NCBI RefSeq assembly: GCF_022842145.1
Contig: NZ_JALHQD010000010.1
Location: forward strand, 10,356 to 74,355
DNA: 64,000 nucleotides
Source of the DNA: Tabrizicola sp.
GTDB taxonomy: Bacteria > Pseudomonadota > Alphaproteobacteria > Rhodobacterales > Rhodobacteraceae
Direction: 5' to 3'
How positions within the stretch are numbered: the stretch's first letter is position 1; each line of letters begins with the position of its first letter. The translations under genes and the position numbers were made by a program. Positions 47,097-56,143 of this stretch are shown piece after piece. The notes beneath the pieces are model-generated. The model did no database searches. It had not been told where the DNA came from and was given only the letters and a program-made list of their open reading frames with translations.

Positions 47097-48260
47097 TTAT
47101 CCCACGTTGGCCCAGGTGCCGCTGGCGGCGCTGGCCAGCACCGCATCGCAGAAGAGCATCTCGTAATGGCCGTCGTCAAAGGTGGCCCAGGTGGAGTCCG
47201 CCCCCCTGCCCCCACGTGCGACGTCGCGGTAGACCTGAGTGAAGAAGGCGGCCCAGGTGTCGGCAAAGCCTTCGGGGTGGCCGCCGGGCATGAAGGCGGC
47301 GGCGGCTCCGGTCGGGTTCATCAACGACGGATCGCGCAGAAGGATCTGGTTCGGTGCCTCGCGGTGGCCGATCCACAGGTCCTCGGGGTGCTCGGCGGAC
47401 CAGGCGGCCGAAGCCTTGGAGCCGGAGATGTCCCAGCACAAAAGCCCGCGCCGTCCGTGGCTGATCTGGCTGGTGGACATCATCCCGCGCCCGCCATTGG
47501 CATAGCGCAGAAGGATGGTCGCCGCGTCGTCGGTCTCGATCTTGCGGGTTTCGGTGGGGCCTTTGGTGGCGGTGAAGGTCTCGACCGGGCCAAGCGGCTT
47601 CTGGCGTTCGGGGATGAAGGTCGCAAGGTCGGCCATGATCGACACCGGCTTCTGCCCGGTGACGAAGTTCGTCAGGTCCACCCAATGCGTGCCGATGTCG
47701 CTGACCGAGCGCAGCGGGCCACCCTCTGCCGCCTCCAGCCGCCAGTTCCAGTCGGTGTCCTTGGCCAGCCAGTCCTGATGGAAATGCCCGGTGATCAGGC
47801 GCAGATCACCAAGCTCCCCCGCCTTCATCATCCCGTGGGCGTGCTGGTTCAAAGGATAGAAGCGCGTGTTGTAGCAGACCGCCGCGACCTTGCCCGAGGC
47901 CCGCGCCATTGCCACCATTTCGGCGGACTGGGCCGAGGTCATCGCCAGGGGCTTTTCGCAGATCACGTGTTTGCCCGCCGCAAGGATCGCCTTGACCTGC
48001 GGGTAATGCGCGACGTTGGGCGAGGTGACATGGACCATCTGCACCGCCGGATCGGCGAGAAGTTCATCCAGCGAGCCATAGGCCTTCGCCACCCCCAGCG
48101 CCCGCGCCCGGTCCGCGCCACGTGCGGCGCTGGAGCCAAGGACGCCAACGATGGGGATTCCCAGGCGCCGCAAGGTGGACAGATGCACCGCGCCGATGAA
48201 GCCGGTGCCGACGACAGCCGCGCCGATGGTGGAAAGATCAGACAACGGAATATCCCCCAT
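47097..48260 (-). CDS. Gfo/Idh/MocA-family oxidoreductase (C)
   Basis: About 387 residues. VVGTGFIGAVHLSTLRRLGI is the Rossmann motif, GKHVICEKPLAMTSAQSAEM the EKP motif (about 100), and SDIGTHWVDLTNFVTG the substrate-domain block. The start is uncertain: ATG at 48260 (used here), a further ATG at 48269, or a TTG at 48245 that has a GGGGGA site at the right distance. It overlaps the end of the SDR gene upstream. Third dehydrogenase of this family in the run. Confidence 0.88.
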   Translation of the reverse strand: MGDIPLSDLSTIGAAVVGTGFIGAVHLSTLRRLGIPIVGVLGSSAARGADRARALGVAKAYGSLDELLADPAVQMVHVTSPNVAHYPQVKAILAAGKHVICEKPLAMTSAQSAEMVAMARASGKVAAVCYNTRFYPLNQHAHGMMKAGELGDLRLITGHFHQDWLAKDTDWNWRLEAAEGGPLRSVSDIGTHWVDLTNFVTGQKPVSIMADLATFIPERQKPLGPVETFTATKGPTETRKIETDDAATILLRYANGGRGMMSTSQISHGRRGLLCWDISGSKASAAWSAEHPEDLWIGHREAPNQILLRDPSLMNPTGAAAAFMPGGHPEGFADTWAAFFTQVYRDVARGGRGADSTWATFDDGHYEMLFCDAVLASAASGTWANVG

Positions 48261-48963
48261 CGATGGCAAGGCAGGTGCCCGTCATGAACCCCGCCGCCGA
48301 GGATGCCAGAAACAGCACCGGCCCGGCAATGTCATCAGGCTGGCCCCAGCGGCCCATCGGCGTCCGCAGGTTCACCGCCGCCACATGCGCCGGGTCGGTC
48401 CGGCTGCGCGCCGATTGCTGGGTCACGATGAAACCGGGGGCGACCGCGTTCACCCGGATGCCATCCCCGGCCCAGGCAATCGCGAGCGACTTCGTGAGCT
48501 GCACCACGGCGGCTTTCGACGCGCCATATGCCGGGTTCTTCGGACTGCCAAACATCGCATACATCGAGGCGATGTTGATCAGCGCGCCTTTCGCCGCCTT
48601 CAGCGGGGCGTGAAACGCCTCGGCCATGCGGAAGGTGCCGTGCAGGTTAACGTTGACGACGTGGGCGAAGAACTCCGGTGCCATCTCCTCGCCGCGCGCG
48701 GTGATCGCGGCGCAGTTGACCAGGACATCCACCCGGTCATGCCGCGCAGCAAAGTCCTTCACCGCCGCGCCGTCGGTCACGTCAAGCTGAGTATAGGCGA
48801 AGCGCGCCGCATCCTCGGGTGCGGGTTCCGCCTCGGCCCCGGTGATCCCGACCACCGCGCCCGCATCCTGGAAGGACCGGGCAATCGCGGCACCAATCCC
48901 GCCCCGGCTTGCGCCGACCACCACGACTTCCGCCCCGGCGAAATCGAACCGGCTGTGCATCAT
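48238..48963 (-). CDS. SDR-family oxidoreductase (B)
   Basis: A 241-residue SDR: VVVGASRGGIGAAIARSF (cofactor), NCAAI for the NNAG block, INIASMYAMFGSPKNPAYGASKAAV with Ser, Tyr and Lys of the catalytic set, and APGFIVT. Probably oxidises a sugar or polyol hydroxyl. ATG ATG at its start overlaps the RpiR gene stop. Confidence 0.9.
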   Translation of the reverse strand: MMHSRFDFAGAEVVVVGASRGGIGAAIARSFQDAGAVVGITGAEAEPAPEDAARFAYTQLDVTDGAAVKDFAARHDRVDVLVNCAAITARGEEMAPEFFAHVVNVNLHGTFRMAEAFHAPLKAAKGALINIASMYAMFGSPKNPAYGASKAAVVQLTKSLAIAWAGDGIRVNAVAPGFIVTQQSARSRTDPAHVAAVNLRTPMGRWGQPDDIAGPVLFLASSAAGFMTGTCLAIDGGYSVV

Positions 48964-49877
48964 GTCGTCCTCCCCCCGGACCTGCGACCACCATCCTTGG
49001 CCAGCCGCCGAGTCGATGCAATGGAATTCTCAATTTTCCGGTTTTGAACGGTTTCAACCGATCCCAGCCTGCGTCCCAGCCCGACGATCATCGCCTGTGC
49101 CACGATCATCGCCGGCACCTGGCTGCGGAAATGGCCAAGCCGCGCTTCGTTGACGTAAAGGACATGCGTCGCCAGCCCCGCCACCGGGCTCAGCGCATTG
49201 TCGGTGATGACCAGCACCCGGTTGCCCCGCGCGGCAGCCAGCGTCACGACCTCGACCGTCTCGGGCGTGTAGTCGTCGAAGGTCATCGCCAGAAGCGTGT
49301 CCCCCGGCCCCATCGCCGCCACCTGCATCCCCCGCATCGCGCCAAGGTTGTCCACCAGCTGCGCCCGCCGCCCAATGCTGCCCAGCCCGTAGACCGTATA
49401 GGCCCCCAGACCGAACGCCCCCCGCGCGGCGGCGACATGGACGACCTCGGAAGTCGCCAGCACCTCGACGCAGGCTGCAAGCTGGTCGCGGTCCAGCGCC
49501 TCCTCGATCCGCAAGAGCGACTGCACCGCCGCTTGCACGAAACTGCCGAAGACCGCGCCGGGCTGGTCAAGATCACCGTCGCCCAGCCCGGACAGGCGTT
49601 CCGCATAGGGCAGGCGCGGGCCAAGCAGCCGTTCGCGGAACACCAGCTGCAGGTCGGAAAAGCCCTGGAAACCCAGCTCCTTGGCAAAGCGGGTGATCGT
49701 GGCGGGCGGCACGCAGGCCAGGTCCGCCAGATGCACCAGGGTGGAGACCGCCACCTCTTCGGGGTGGTTCAGGAAGAACTGCGCCACCTGCGCCAGCCGC
49801 TTCGAGAGCCGCCCGGACCGCGCCACCAGCGCCGCCCGCAAGGCCTCGAAATCACGGGGCGGGCTTGCGTCGGTCAT
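48960..49877 (-). CDS. MurR/RpiR-family transcriptional regulator
   Basis: A 305-residue regulator: N-terminal RpiR helix-turn-helix (LADLACVPPATITRFAKEL, about 47-65), and a C-terminal SIS sugar-phosphate-binding domain (about 125-260, VVHVAAARGAFGLGAYTVY, MTFDDYTPETVEVVTLA, LVITDNALSPVAG). It probably senses a phosphorylated intermediate and controls this sugar operon, in which it is embedded with ATGA overlaps on both sides. Its binding site is not evident. Confidence 0.9.
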   Translation of the reverse strand: MTDASPPRDFEALRAALVARSGRLSKRLAQVAQFFLNHPEEVAVSTLVHLADLACVPPATITRFAKELGFQGFSDLQLVFRERLLGPRLPYAERLSGLGDGDLDQPGAVFGSFVQAAVQSLLRIEEALDRDQLAACVEVLATSEVVHVAAARGAFGLGAYTVYGLGSIGRRAQLVDNLGAMRGMQVAAMGPGDTLLAMTFDDYTPETVEVVTLAAARGNRVLVITDNALSPVAGLATHVLYVNEARLGHFRSQVPAMIVAQAMIVGLGRRLGSVETVQNRKIENSIASTRRLAKDGGRRSGGRTT

Positions 49878-50641
49878 CGCGCCCCCGCCACGCGCTGCTC
49901 GAAGTCGATCACGGCGCCGCTGATCGGAACCGAGGCGTCGGACAAAAGGAACAGGGCCAGCCGGGCACATTCTTCTGCCGTGACGAGGCGACCCAGCGGC
50001 TCTGCCGCGGCAACCTGCGCCTCCCACCCTTCGCCCAGAAGTGCGGTCTGGATGCGGTGCTCGGTCTCGGTCGCGACCCAGCCGAGGTTGATGCCGTTGA
50101 CCCGGATGCGGTCGGCCATATGGGCATGGGCCGCATTCTTCGTCAGCGTAAGCATCGCGCCCTTCGATGCCGAATAGACCGCCAGCTCCGGGGTGCCGCA
50201 ATGGGCGTTCATCGACAGGATGTTGACGATTGCGCCCCCTGCCCTGCGCCGCTGCATGTCGGCGATGGCGGCCTGCATCAGAAGAAACCCCGCGCGACCG
50301 TTCACCGCGAAAAGCGCGTCCCAGATCTCGGCCGTCCCTGTGGTGAACGAGCCGCGCGTCGTCAGCCCCGCCGCGTTCACCAGCCCGTCGATCCGCCCGA
50401 ACCGCGCCACCGCCGCCGCCGCGATCTGCGCCGGACCGAAAACCTCGGCCAGATCGGCGACCAGGGTTGCGACCGGGACTGCCGCAAGCTCGGCCGCTAC
50501 CCGGTCCAGCCCCGAGGCGTCCCGGTCGGTCAGAAACAGCCCGCCGACACCCTCGGCCGCAAGCGCGCGGGCGATTGCCGCGCCGATCCCGCTGGCCGCC
50601 CCGGTGACGATCACTGCCGCCTTCTGAAGCCCAAGTTCCAT
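49874..50641 (-). CDS. SDR-family oxidoreductase (C)
   Basis: A 255-residue SDR: VTGAASGIGAAIARAL (cofactor), LVNAAGLTTRG, VNILSMNAHCGTPELAVYSASKGAM with Ser, Tyr and Lys, and INLGWVATETEHR. The start MELGLQKAAVIVTG at 50641 is chosen; a further ATG upstream adds ten residues. Second SDR in the operon, downstream of the ribokinase-like gene. Confidence 0.9.
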   Translation of the reverse strand: MELGLQKAAVIVTGAASGIGAAIARALAAEGVGGLFLTDRDASGLDRVAAELAAVPVATLVADLAEVFGPAQIAAAAVARFGRIDGLVNAAGLTTRGSFTTGTAEIWDALFAVNGRAGFLLMQAAIADMQRRRAGGAIVNILSMNAHCGTPELAVYSASKGAMLTLTKNAAHAHMADRIRVNGINLGWVATETEHRIQTALLGEGWEAQVAAAEPLGRLVTAEECARLALFLLSDASVPISGAVIDFEQRVAGAR

Positions 50642-50739
50642 GCACAAACCCCGACCGGCAGTCGCCGGCACATCGTGGCGGGATGTCTGCCGACTGGAAA
50701 GTCTTTCCGTGCGGCAGACCCCGAAAAACCGCAGGCCGC

Positions 50740-51603
50740 TTAGCCTGACGCGCTGACGTGCAGGGCGGCGGCGTGCGATGCCCCTTGCAGGGCCTCGCGC
50801 AGCGGCACGTCCCGGACCAGTGCTGCGCCCAGTGCACCGATGAATGCGTCCCCCGCGCCGTGGCTGGAGACGACCTTGACGGATTCGGCGGGCAGTTCCA
50901 GCGCCCCGTCCCCGGGCAGGACCGCGGCCAGGCCCAGGCTGCCTGCCGTCACGATGACGGTCGCGAACCGATCCGACAGCCGCCGGGCCGCCGCCGCGGC
51001 GCTGGACAGGGACGAGACAGGGCTCCCGCCCATCATCTCGGCTTCGACCGCGTTGACGACCAGCACGTCGATCAGGGGAAGAAATGCATCCGACAGTTGC
51101 CGTGCCGGGGCGGCGTTCAGAAGCGTGCGGATGCCCCTGCGCCGTGCCTCGGCGGCGGCGGCAAGGTTCAGACTTTCCTCGACCTCGTTCTGCAGGATCA
51201 AAAGCCCGACGTCCTGCCAGAGGGCCGGTTGCCGCAGACCGGCCGGATCGACCAGAAGGTTCGCGCCCGAGACGATGGTCGCCGCATAGTCGCCCGCGGC
51301 ATCCACCAGCGCGACGCTCATCCCCGAGCCGACATTGGTCATCGTCGCCACGAAGGCATCGTCCACCCCCCCGGCTTGCAGCGCACCCCGCAGGAAGGTC
51401 CCGAAATCGTCGGTGCCGACCGCCCCGAACATCCGGCAGGAGGCGCCGGCACGGGCGACCGCAACCGCCTGGTTGCCGCCCTTGCCGCCGAACTTGGGAT
51501 ACCAGCGACTGCCGGTGGCCGTTTCGTCCCGGCGGGGCAGTTGGTCGGCTTCGACCATGATGTCATAGTGCAGGCTGCCGACGACGAGGACGGTGGCGGT
51601 CAC
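50740..51603 (-). CDS. PfkB-family carbohydrate kinase (ribokinase-like)
   Basis: A 287-residue kinase. GGKGGNQAVAVARAGA (about 38-53) is the first PfkB signature and SHGAGDAFIGALGAALV (about 248-264) the second, which usually reads DTTGAGDxF; here the DT pair is SS-H with the catalytic GAGD kept. QNEVEESLN is the ribokinase-type block. It phosphorylates the imported sugar or an intermediate. It lies between the dehydratase gene and the SDR/RpiR group. Confidence 0.88.
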   Translation of the reverse strand: MTATVLVVGSLHYDIMVEADQLPRRDETATGSRWYPKFGGKGGNQAVAVARAGASCRMFGAVGTDDFGTFLRGALQAGGVDDAFVATMTNVGSGMSVALVDAAGDYAATIVSGANLLVDPAGLRQPALWQDVGLLILQNEVEESLNLAAAAEARRRGIRTLLNAAPARQLSDAFLPLIDVLVVNAVEAEMMGGSPVSSLSSAAAAARRLSDRFATVIVTAGSLGLAAVLPGDGALELPAESVKVVSSHGAGDAFIGALGAALVRDVPLREALQGASHAAALHVSASG

Positions 51604-51678
51604 GTCAGGACCTGTGCGGCCCGCATCCGGTCCCGCAGGACCAGCCTTGAAGAACTGCCCAACTTACCCCCTCCCCGG

Positions 51679-53190
51679 CTACATCACCGCGCCGATCTGC
51701 CAGGGCACGAACTCGGCCCCCCCGAAGCCCAGTTCCTCGGACAGCGTCTGTTCGCCCGAAGCGACGGCGATGATCTTGTCCAGAATCTCTGCGCCCTTCG
51801 CCTCGATGCTGGTGCCGTCGATGATGTCACCGCAGTTGATGTCCATGTCCTCGGCCATCCGCTGATACATCTCGGTGTTGGTCGCAAGCTTGATGCAGGG
51901 GCTGGGCTTGTAGCCAGAGACCGACCCGCGCCCGGTGGTGAAGACGATCATCGTGGCGCCGCTGGCGATCTGGCCGGTGACGCTGCAGGGGTCATATCCG
52001 GGGCTGTCCATGTAGACGAAGCCCGGTGCGGTGATCGGTTCTGCGAACTTGTAGACACCGCTGAGAGGGGCCGTGCCGCCCTTGGCCACCGCACCCAACG
52101 ATTTCTCCAGGATCGTCGTCAGCCCGCCGCGCTTGTTGCCGGGGCTGGGGTTGTTGTCCATCTCGCCGCCGTTGATCGCGGTGTAGTTCTCCCACCACCG
52201 GATGCGCTCGATCAGCTTTTCGCCGACCTCCGGGCTGACCGCGCGGCGGGTCAGCAGATGCTCAGCCCCGTAGATCTCGGGCGTTTCCGACAGGATCGTC
52301 GTGCCGCCCATCCGGACCAGAAGGTCGCTGGCATGGCCCAGCGCCGGGTTGGCCGTGATCCCGGAATACCCGTCCGACCCCCCGCATTGCAGCCCGATGA
52401 TCAGCTTCGACACCGGAGCCGGAGCGCGCGCGACCTTCGACGCGACCTCTGCCATCTCGCGCAGGACCTCCAGCCCCTTGGCGATCGTGGCCCGCGTGCC
52501 CCCGGTGCCCTGGATCGTCATGTAGCGGAAGTTGCCATCCGGCCGCAGCCGCCCCTGCCCGACCAGGTCCGGGACCTGCATCACCTCGCAGCCCAGCCCC
52601 ACCAGAAGGATGCCGCCGAAGTTCGCGTTCCGCGCATAGCCCTTCAGCGTGCGCATCAGGGTGTCGTAACCCTCGTTCACCCCCGACATGCCGCAGCCGG
52701 TGTTGTGCACGATGGGGACGAAGCCGTCGATGTTCGGCATCGACGACAAACCTGGGTCCTTCTCGGCCGCCTCGGCGATGAAGCGCGCCACCGAGCCCGA
52801 ACAGTTCACCGAGGTCAGGATGCCGATATAGTTCCGCGTCCCCACCTGGCCGTCCGAACGGTGGTAGCCCATGAACTCCCGCACCGGCAGCGGCTCCAGC
52901 GGCGCCGCCTGCTCGCCGATGGCGTAATCGGAACTGTGCGGGCCCATCCCAAGATTGTGGCTGTGGATATGGCCGCCCTCGGGGATGTCCTCGGTCGCCT
53001 GGCCGATGGACTGGCCGTAGCGCAGGACGATCTCGCCCCTGGCAATGGCCCTGGTCGCCAGCTTGTGGCCGCGTGGCACCGGGCCGGGCAGCGGCACCGT
53101 CACACCCGCCGGGGTCGCCCCCTTCGGCAGGTCGGTCAGCGCGATGACAAGGTTGTCAGTCGCGTGCAATCGGATAGTAGCATCGGCCAT
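51679..53190 (-). CDS. UxaA-family (altronate/galactarate-type) hydro-lyase
   Basis: A 503-residue full-length protein: an N-terminal SAF domain (1-95, with HKLATRAIARGE and HIHSHNL), then the GD_AH core with GTRNYIGILTSVNCSGSV, VPIVHNTGCGM, GLGCEVMQV, IGLQCGGSDGYSGITANPAL, and CSVTGQIASGATMIVFTTGRG. It probably dehydrates an onic acid to a 2-keto-3-deoxy acid using an Fe centre held by the conserved cysteines. It heads the minus-strand run and is divergent from gntR, with an operator-like palindrome between them. Confidence 0.9.
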   Translation of the reverse strand: MADATIRLHATDNLVIALTDLPKGATPAGVTVPLPGPVPRGHKLATRAIARGEIVLRYGQSIGQATEDIPEGGHIHSHNLGMGPHSSDYAIGEQAAPLEPLPVREFMGYHRSDGQVGTRNYIGILTSVNCSGSVARFIAEAAEKDPGLSSMPNIDGFVPIVHNTGCGMSGVNEGYDTLMRTLKGYARNANFGGILLVGLGCEVMQVPDLVGQGRLRPDGNFRYMTIQGTGGTRATIAKGLEVLREMAEVASKVARAPAPVSKLIIGLQCGGSDGYSGITANPALGHASDLLVRMGGTTILSETPEIYGAEHLLTRRAVSPEVGEKLIERIRWWENYTAINGGEMDNNPSPGNKRGGLTTILEKSLGAVAKGGTAPLSGVYKFAEPITAPGFVYMDSPGYDPCSVTGQIASGATMIVFTTGRGSVSGYKPSPCIKLATNTEMYQRMAEDMDINCGDIIDGTSIEAKGAEILDKIIAVASGEQTLSEELGFGGAEFVPWQIGAVM

Positions 53191-53241
53191 CTTGTCACCA
53201 CCACCGCCCGCCCGGCATTCTTGACAGGCGGCCCATCGAGT

Positions 53242-53253
53242 CTAACATGTTAG
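53242..53253. promoter_or_regulatory. GntR-type operator, site 1 (uxaA-like / gntR divergon)
   Basis: CTAACATGTTAG, a perfect 12-bp palindrome ending one base before the gntR start codon. An adjoining palindrome TAGCATGCTA covers 53251-53260, including the ATG. Near-copies occur at 56074-56085 and 62981-62992. The length and dyad fit FadR/GntR operators; autoregulation is the simplest reading. Confidence 0.7.
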
Positions 53254-53254
53254 C

Positions 53255-53995
53255 ATGCTACAACCCCAATCGACCGGATCACAAGACGAGAATGCCGCGG
53301 ACCGGCTTCTGCCGCTGGACCGGTTTCAGGGCTCGCTCGGCCAGCGGGTCTACCATAGCCTGAAACATGCGATCCTGACGCTGGCCTACCGTCCCGGCGA
53401 CATCATCCGCAAACCCGACATCTGCGAGCGTCTGGGCGTCTCCCGCAGCCCGGTGGCCGACGCCGTGGCAAAGCTTGCCTCCGACGGGCTGGTCGATGTC
53501 GTTCCCCAGGCCGGAACCTTCGTCACCCGCCTGTCGATGACCGACATCCGCGAAGGTGCCTTCATCCGCGAGGCCATCGAGGTCGCCGCCGCCGAGCGGG
53601 TCGCCACCATGATCACCGAGGACCAGCTTCGCGAGCTGCGCCGCAACGTCCGGATGCAGGAGGCGCTGGTGGCGGACGGCGACCAGCAGGGCTTCATGGC
53701 GCTGGACGGCCAGTTGCACGAGATGATGCTGTCCTTCACCGGCTTTCCGCGCCTGCCCCAGGTGTCGCAGACGGCCTGGCTTTCCGTCCACCGCGCGCGC
53801 CAGTTGATCCTGCCGGTCGCGGGGCGGCTTCAGGCGACGCTGGACGAACACCGCGCGATCCTGGCCGCCTTCGAGGCGCAGGATCCCGACGCCGCCCGCC
53901 GCGCCATCCAGCACCACCTGCGCCAGCTTCTGACCTACCTTGCGCCGCTGGAACGTGCCCACCCCGAGCTTTTCTCACCGCAAGGACAGTCATGA
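53255..53995 (+). CDS. GntR-family (FCD/FadR-type) transcriptional regulator
   Basis: A 246-residue regulator: winged helix-turn-helix (about 28-95, KPDICERLGVSRSPVADAV and a QAGTFVT wing) and an all-helical FCD ligand domain (about 105-235, IREAIEVAAAERVA, DGQLHEMMLSFTG, EHRAILAAFEAQD, HHLRQLL) with the metal-ligand Asp and His residues. No clear ribosome site precedes the ATG, and the operator palindromes overlap the start. It is translationally coupled (ATGA) to the isomerase gene. Likely controls the sugar island through the sites at 53242, 56074 and 62981. Confidence 0.9.
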   Translation: MLQPQSTGSQDENAADRLLPLDRFQGSLGQRVYHSLKHAILTLAYRPGDIIRKPDICERLGVSRSPVADAVAKLASDGLVDVVPQAGTFVTRLSMTDIREGAFIREAIEVAAAERVATMITEDQLRELRRNVRMQEALVADGDQQGFMALDGQLHEMMLSFTGFPRLPQVSQTAWLSVHRARQLILPVAGRLQATLDEHRAILAAFEAQDPDAARRAIQHHLRQLLTYLAPLERAHPELFSPQGQS

Positions 53996-54957
53996 CCCTT
54001 CCCAATCGCCCGCGCTACGCCACCCGGCTGAACGCGTTCAAGACGAAGGGCGACACCGTGGCCCAGATGATCGCCGCCGCGGGCAAGGTCGGGGGGCTTG
54101 ATGCGGCCGACCTGAATTATCCCGACCACTTCGACCACCATTCTCCGGCCGAGCTGGGGCGTATCCTGGCCGACAACGGAATGGCGCTGAACGGCCTGGC
54201 GATGCGCTACTACACCGACCCCGGTTTTCGGCTCGGGTCCTTCACCCACCCGGAGGCCACCACCCGCCGTGCCGCCATTGAACTGACCAAGCGCGGAATC
54301 GATGCGTTGGCCGAAATGGGCGGACGGCTGATGACGCTGTGGCTGGGGCAGGACGGTTTCGACTATTCGTTCCAGGTCGATTACGCGCGTCAGTGGGACA
54401 ACACCATCGCCGCCATCGCCGAGGTGGCCGACCACAACGCGTCCGTTGACATCGCCATCGAATACAAGCCGAACGAGCCCCGCGCCCATGTCGTCATGCC
54501 CGACATGACCACGACACTGTTGGGTCTGGCCGAGGTCGGGCGCCCGAACACCGGGGTCACGCTGGACTTCTGCCACATGCTTTTTGCCGGCGAGATGCCA
54601 GCCCGCGCGGCGATGCTGGCGGGCCGCCACAGCCGCATCCTGGGGGTCCACCTGAACGACGGCTACGGCAAGCGCGACGACGGGCTGATCGCAGGATCGG
54701 TGCATCCCGTGCAGACGGTGGAACTGTTCGTGGCCCTGGATCGCCTGGGGTATGACGGGGTGATCTACTTCGACACCTTCCCCGACCACGGCGGCACTGA
54801 TCCTGTCGGCGAGGCGCGGGCGAATATCGCCGTGACCGACCGCCTGCGCGCCATTGCCCGCACAATGGCAGGCAATAGGGAACTGGCCGATGCACAAGCG
54901 CGACAGGACGCCGCCGCCGCCACCCGGCTTGTCATGAGCACGCTGTACGGCACCTAG
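53992..54957 (+). CDS. Sugar phosphate isomerase/epimerase (TIM barrel) (B)
   Basis: A 321-residue xylose-isomerase-like TIM barrel. Ligand blocks: IAIEYKPNEPRAHVV (Glu), VTLDFCHMLFAG (Asp/His), GVHLNDGYGKRDDGL (His/Asp) and YFDTFPDHGG. It resembles L-rhamnose/L-fuculose-type isomerase-like proteins in layout (YATRLNAFKTKGD, MITAAG-like start). It is coupled to gntR and convergent with the aldo/keto reductase gene. Substrate unknown. Confidence 0.87.
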   Translation: MTLPNRPRYATRLNAFKTKGDTVAQMIAAAGKVGGLDAADLNYPDHFDHHSPAELGRILADNGMALNGLAMRYYTDPGFRLGSFTHPEATTRRAAIELTKRGIDALAEMGGRLMTLWLGQDGFDYSFQVDYARQWDNTIAAIAEVADHNASVDIAIEYKPNEPRAHVVMPDMTTTLLGLAEVGRPNTGVTLDFCHMLFAGEMPARAAMLAGRHSRILGVHLNDGYGKRDDGLIAGSVHPVQTVELFVALDRLGYDGVIYFDTFPDHGGTDPVGEARANIAVTDRLRAIARTMAGNRELADAQARQDAAAATRLVMSTLYGT

Positions 54958-54960
54958 ACG

Positions 54961-55029
54961 CTCGTCGGTGGACTTCGTCCCTCCTCGCGGGTGCTCCCCG
55001 ACGAGAAGCCGAAGGCGCACGAGGAGGCG
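54961..55029. repeat. Convergent-gene repeat, copy A
   Basis: CTCGTCGG at 54961-54968 pairs with CCGACGAG at 54998-55005, followed by AAGCCGAAGGCGCACGAG and GAGGCG. A 65-75% like copy lies at 60276-60341. Both sit between convergent stop codons, so a bidirectional 3'-end role is likely. Confidence 0.65.
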
Positions 55030-55033
55030 CTTG

Positions 55034-56056
55034 TTAGATCGGCACGTCCTGTCGCAGCAGCCCCTCGGCGCGCAATTCCTGCCACAGCGCCTGCGGGATC
55101 GCGGTCTTTGCAGCCGCCAGGTTCGACGCCATCTCCGCCAGCCCCTGCCCGCCGGGGATGACCGAGACCACGGCCAGATGCCGCAACGGGAACTGGAAGG
55201 CCGCATCGACCAGCCGCACCCCATGCGCCGCACAGAACTGTTGCAGCCGCACCGCCTTGGTCATCACCCAGTCTGGCGCCGGGGCATAGTTCCAATGCGC
55301 CCCCGGCCGTGGCCCCGTGGCAAGGATGCCGGAGTTATACGGACCGCCGACCACGATCCCGACGCCCCGGTCCACGCACATCGGCAGGAAGCTTTCCTGC
55401 GCCTCCTGCTCCAGCAGCGTGTAGCGGCCCGCCAGGAGGAAGATGTCGAAATCCCCCCGCTCCAGAAGCCACTGGCAGGGCTGCCATTCGTTGATCCCCC
55501 CGCCAAAGGCCCGGATCACCCCCTGATCACGAAGGGCCACCAGCGCGCGGTAACCGCCCGCCATGAACTCCTCCAGCCGCGCCTGCATCTCCGCCTGGCC
55601 GCCGTGGGTGAAGATGTCCAGGTCATGGGCGTAAAGGATGTCGATCCGGTCCACCCCCAGCCGTTCCAGCGAGAACTCAAGGCTGCGCATCGTGCCGTCG
55701 TAGCTGTAGTCGAAGGTCTCCTTCCGGGCCGGAACGTCGACCCATTTGCCGATGCCGTCGCGCTGATCCGGAGCCACGGCATGAAGCAGGCGCCCGACTT
55801 TGGACGACAGGACATAGGAGTCCCTTGGTTTGCCGCGCAAGAGCCGGTTCAGCCGCGTCTCGGACAGGCCCAACCCGTAAAGCGGCGCGGTGTCGAAATA
55901 GCGCACGCCTCCGTCCCACGCGGCCGTCAGCACCGCATGCGCCTCGTCGTCCGAAATCGCCTTGAAAAGGTTGCCGACCGGCGCCGCCCCGAAGCCCAGC
56001 TCGGTGAAGGTCAACCCGCCGTTTCCCAGCCGATCCCAGTGCCTTGTTGCCAGCAT
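55034..56056 (-). CDS. Aldo/keto reductase, D-threo-aldose 1-dehydrogenase/pyridoxal dehydrogenase type
   Basis: A 340-residue AKR: FDTAPLYGLGLSETRLNRLL (catalytic Asp and Tyr, about 50-69), VLSSKVGRLL (Lys), ILYAHDLDIFTHGG (His) and a late SVIPGGQGLAEMASNL. The extended YGLGLSE form is typical of L-fucose/D-threo-aldose 1-dehydrogenase and pyridoxal 4-dehydrogenase, which oxidise the sugar C1 to a lactone. GGGAGGA precedes the ATG at 56056, and an operator-like palindrome lies 17 bases upstream of it. Confidence 0.9.
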   Translation of the reverse strand: MLATRHWDRLGNGGLTFTELGFGAAPVGNLFKAISDDEAHAVLTAAWDGGVRYFDTAPLYGLGLSETRLNRLLRGKPRDSYVLSSKVGRLLHAVAPDQRDGIGKWVDVPARKETFDYSYDGTMRSLEFSLERLGVDRIDILYAHDLDIFTHGGQAEMQARLEEFMAGGYRALVALRDQGVIRAFGGGINEWQPCQWLLERGDFDIFLLAGRYTLLEQEAQESFLPMCVDRGVGIVVGGPYNSGILATGPRPGAHWNYAPAPDWVMTKAVRLQQFCAAHGVRLVDAAFQFPLRHLAVVSVIPGGQGLAEMASNLAAAKTAIPQALWQELRAEGLLRQDVPI

Positions 56057-56073
56057 GTGTGTCCTCCCTGACA

Positions 56074-56085
56074 CTGACATGCTAG
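56074..56085. promoter_or_regulatory. GntR-type operator, site 2 (AKR / BtpA divergon)
   Basis: CTGACATGCTAG, matching site 1 (CTAACATGTTAG) at 10 of 12 positions. It lies just upstream of the aldo/keto reductase ribosome site and in the 87-base gap shared with the divergent BtpA-like gene, so it could regulate both. Confidence 0.65.
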
Positions 56086-56143
56086 TATGATCCCGCTTCC
56101 CGTCCAACTTCTTTCACGCTAGCCTGCCCGGCGTGGGAGGATC

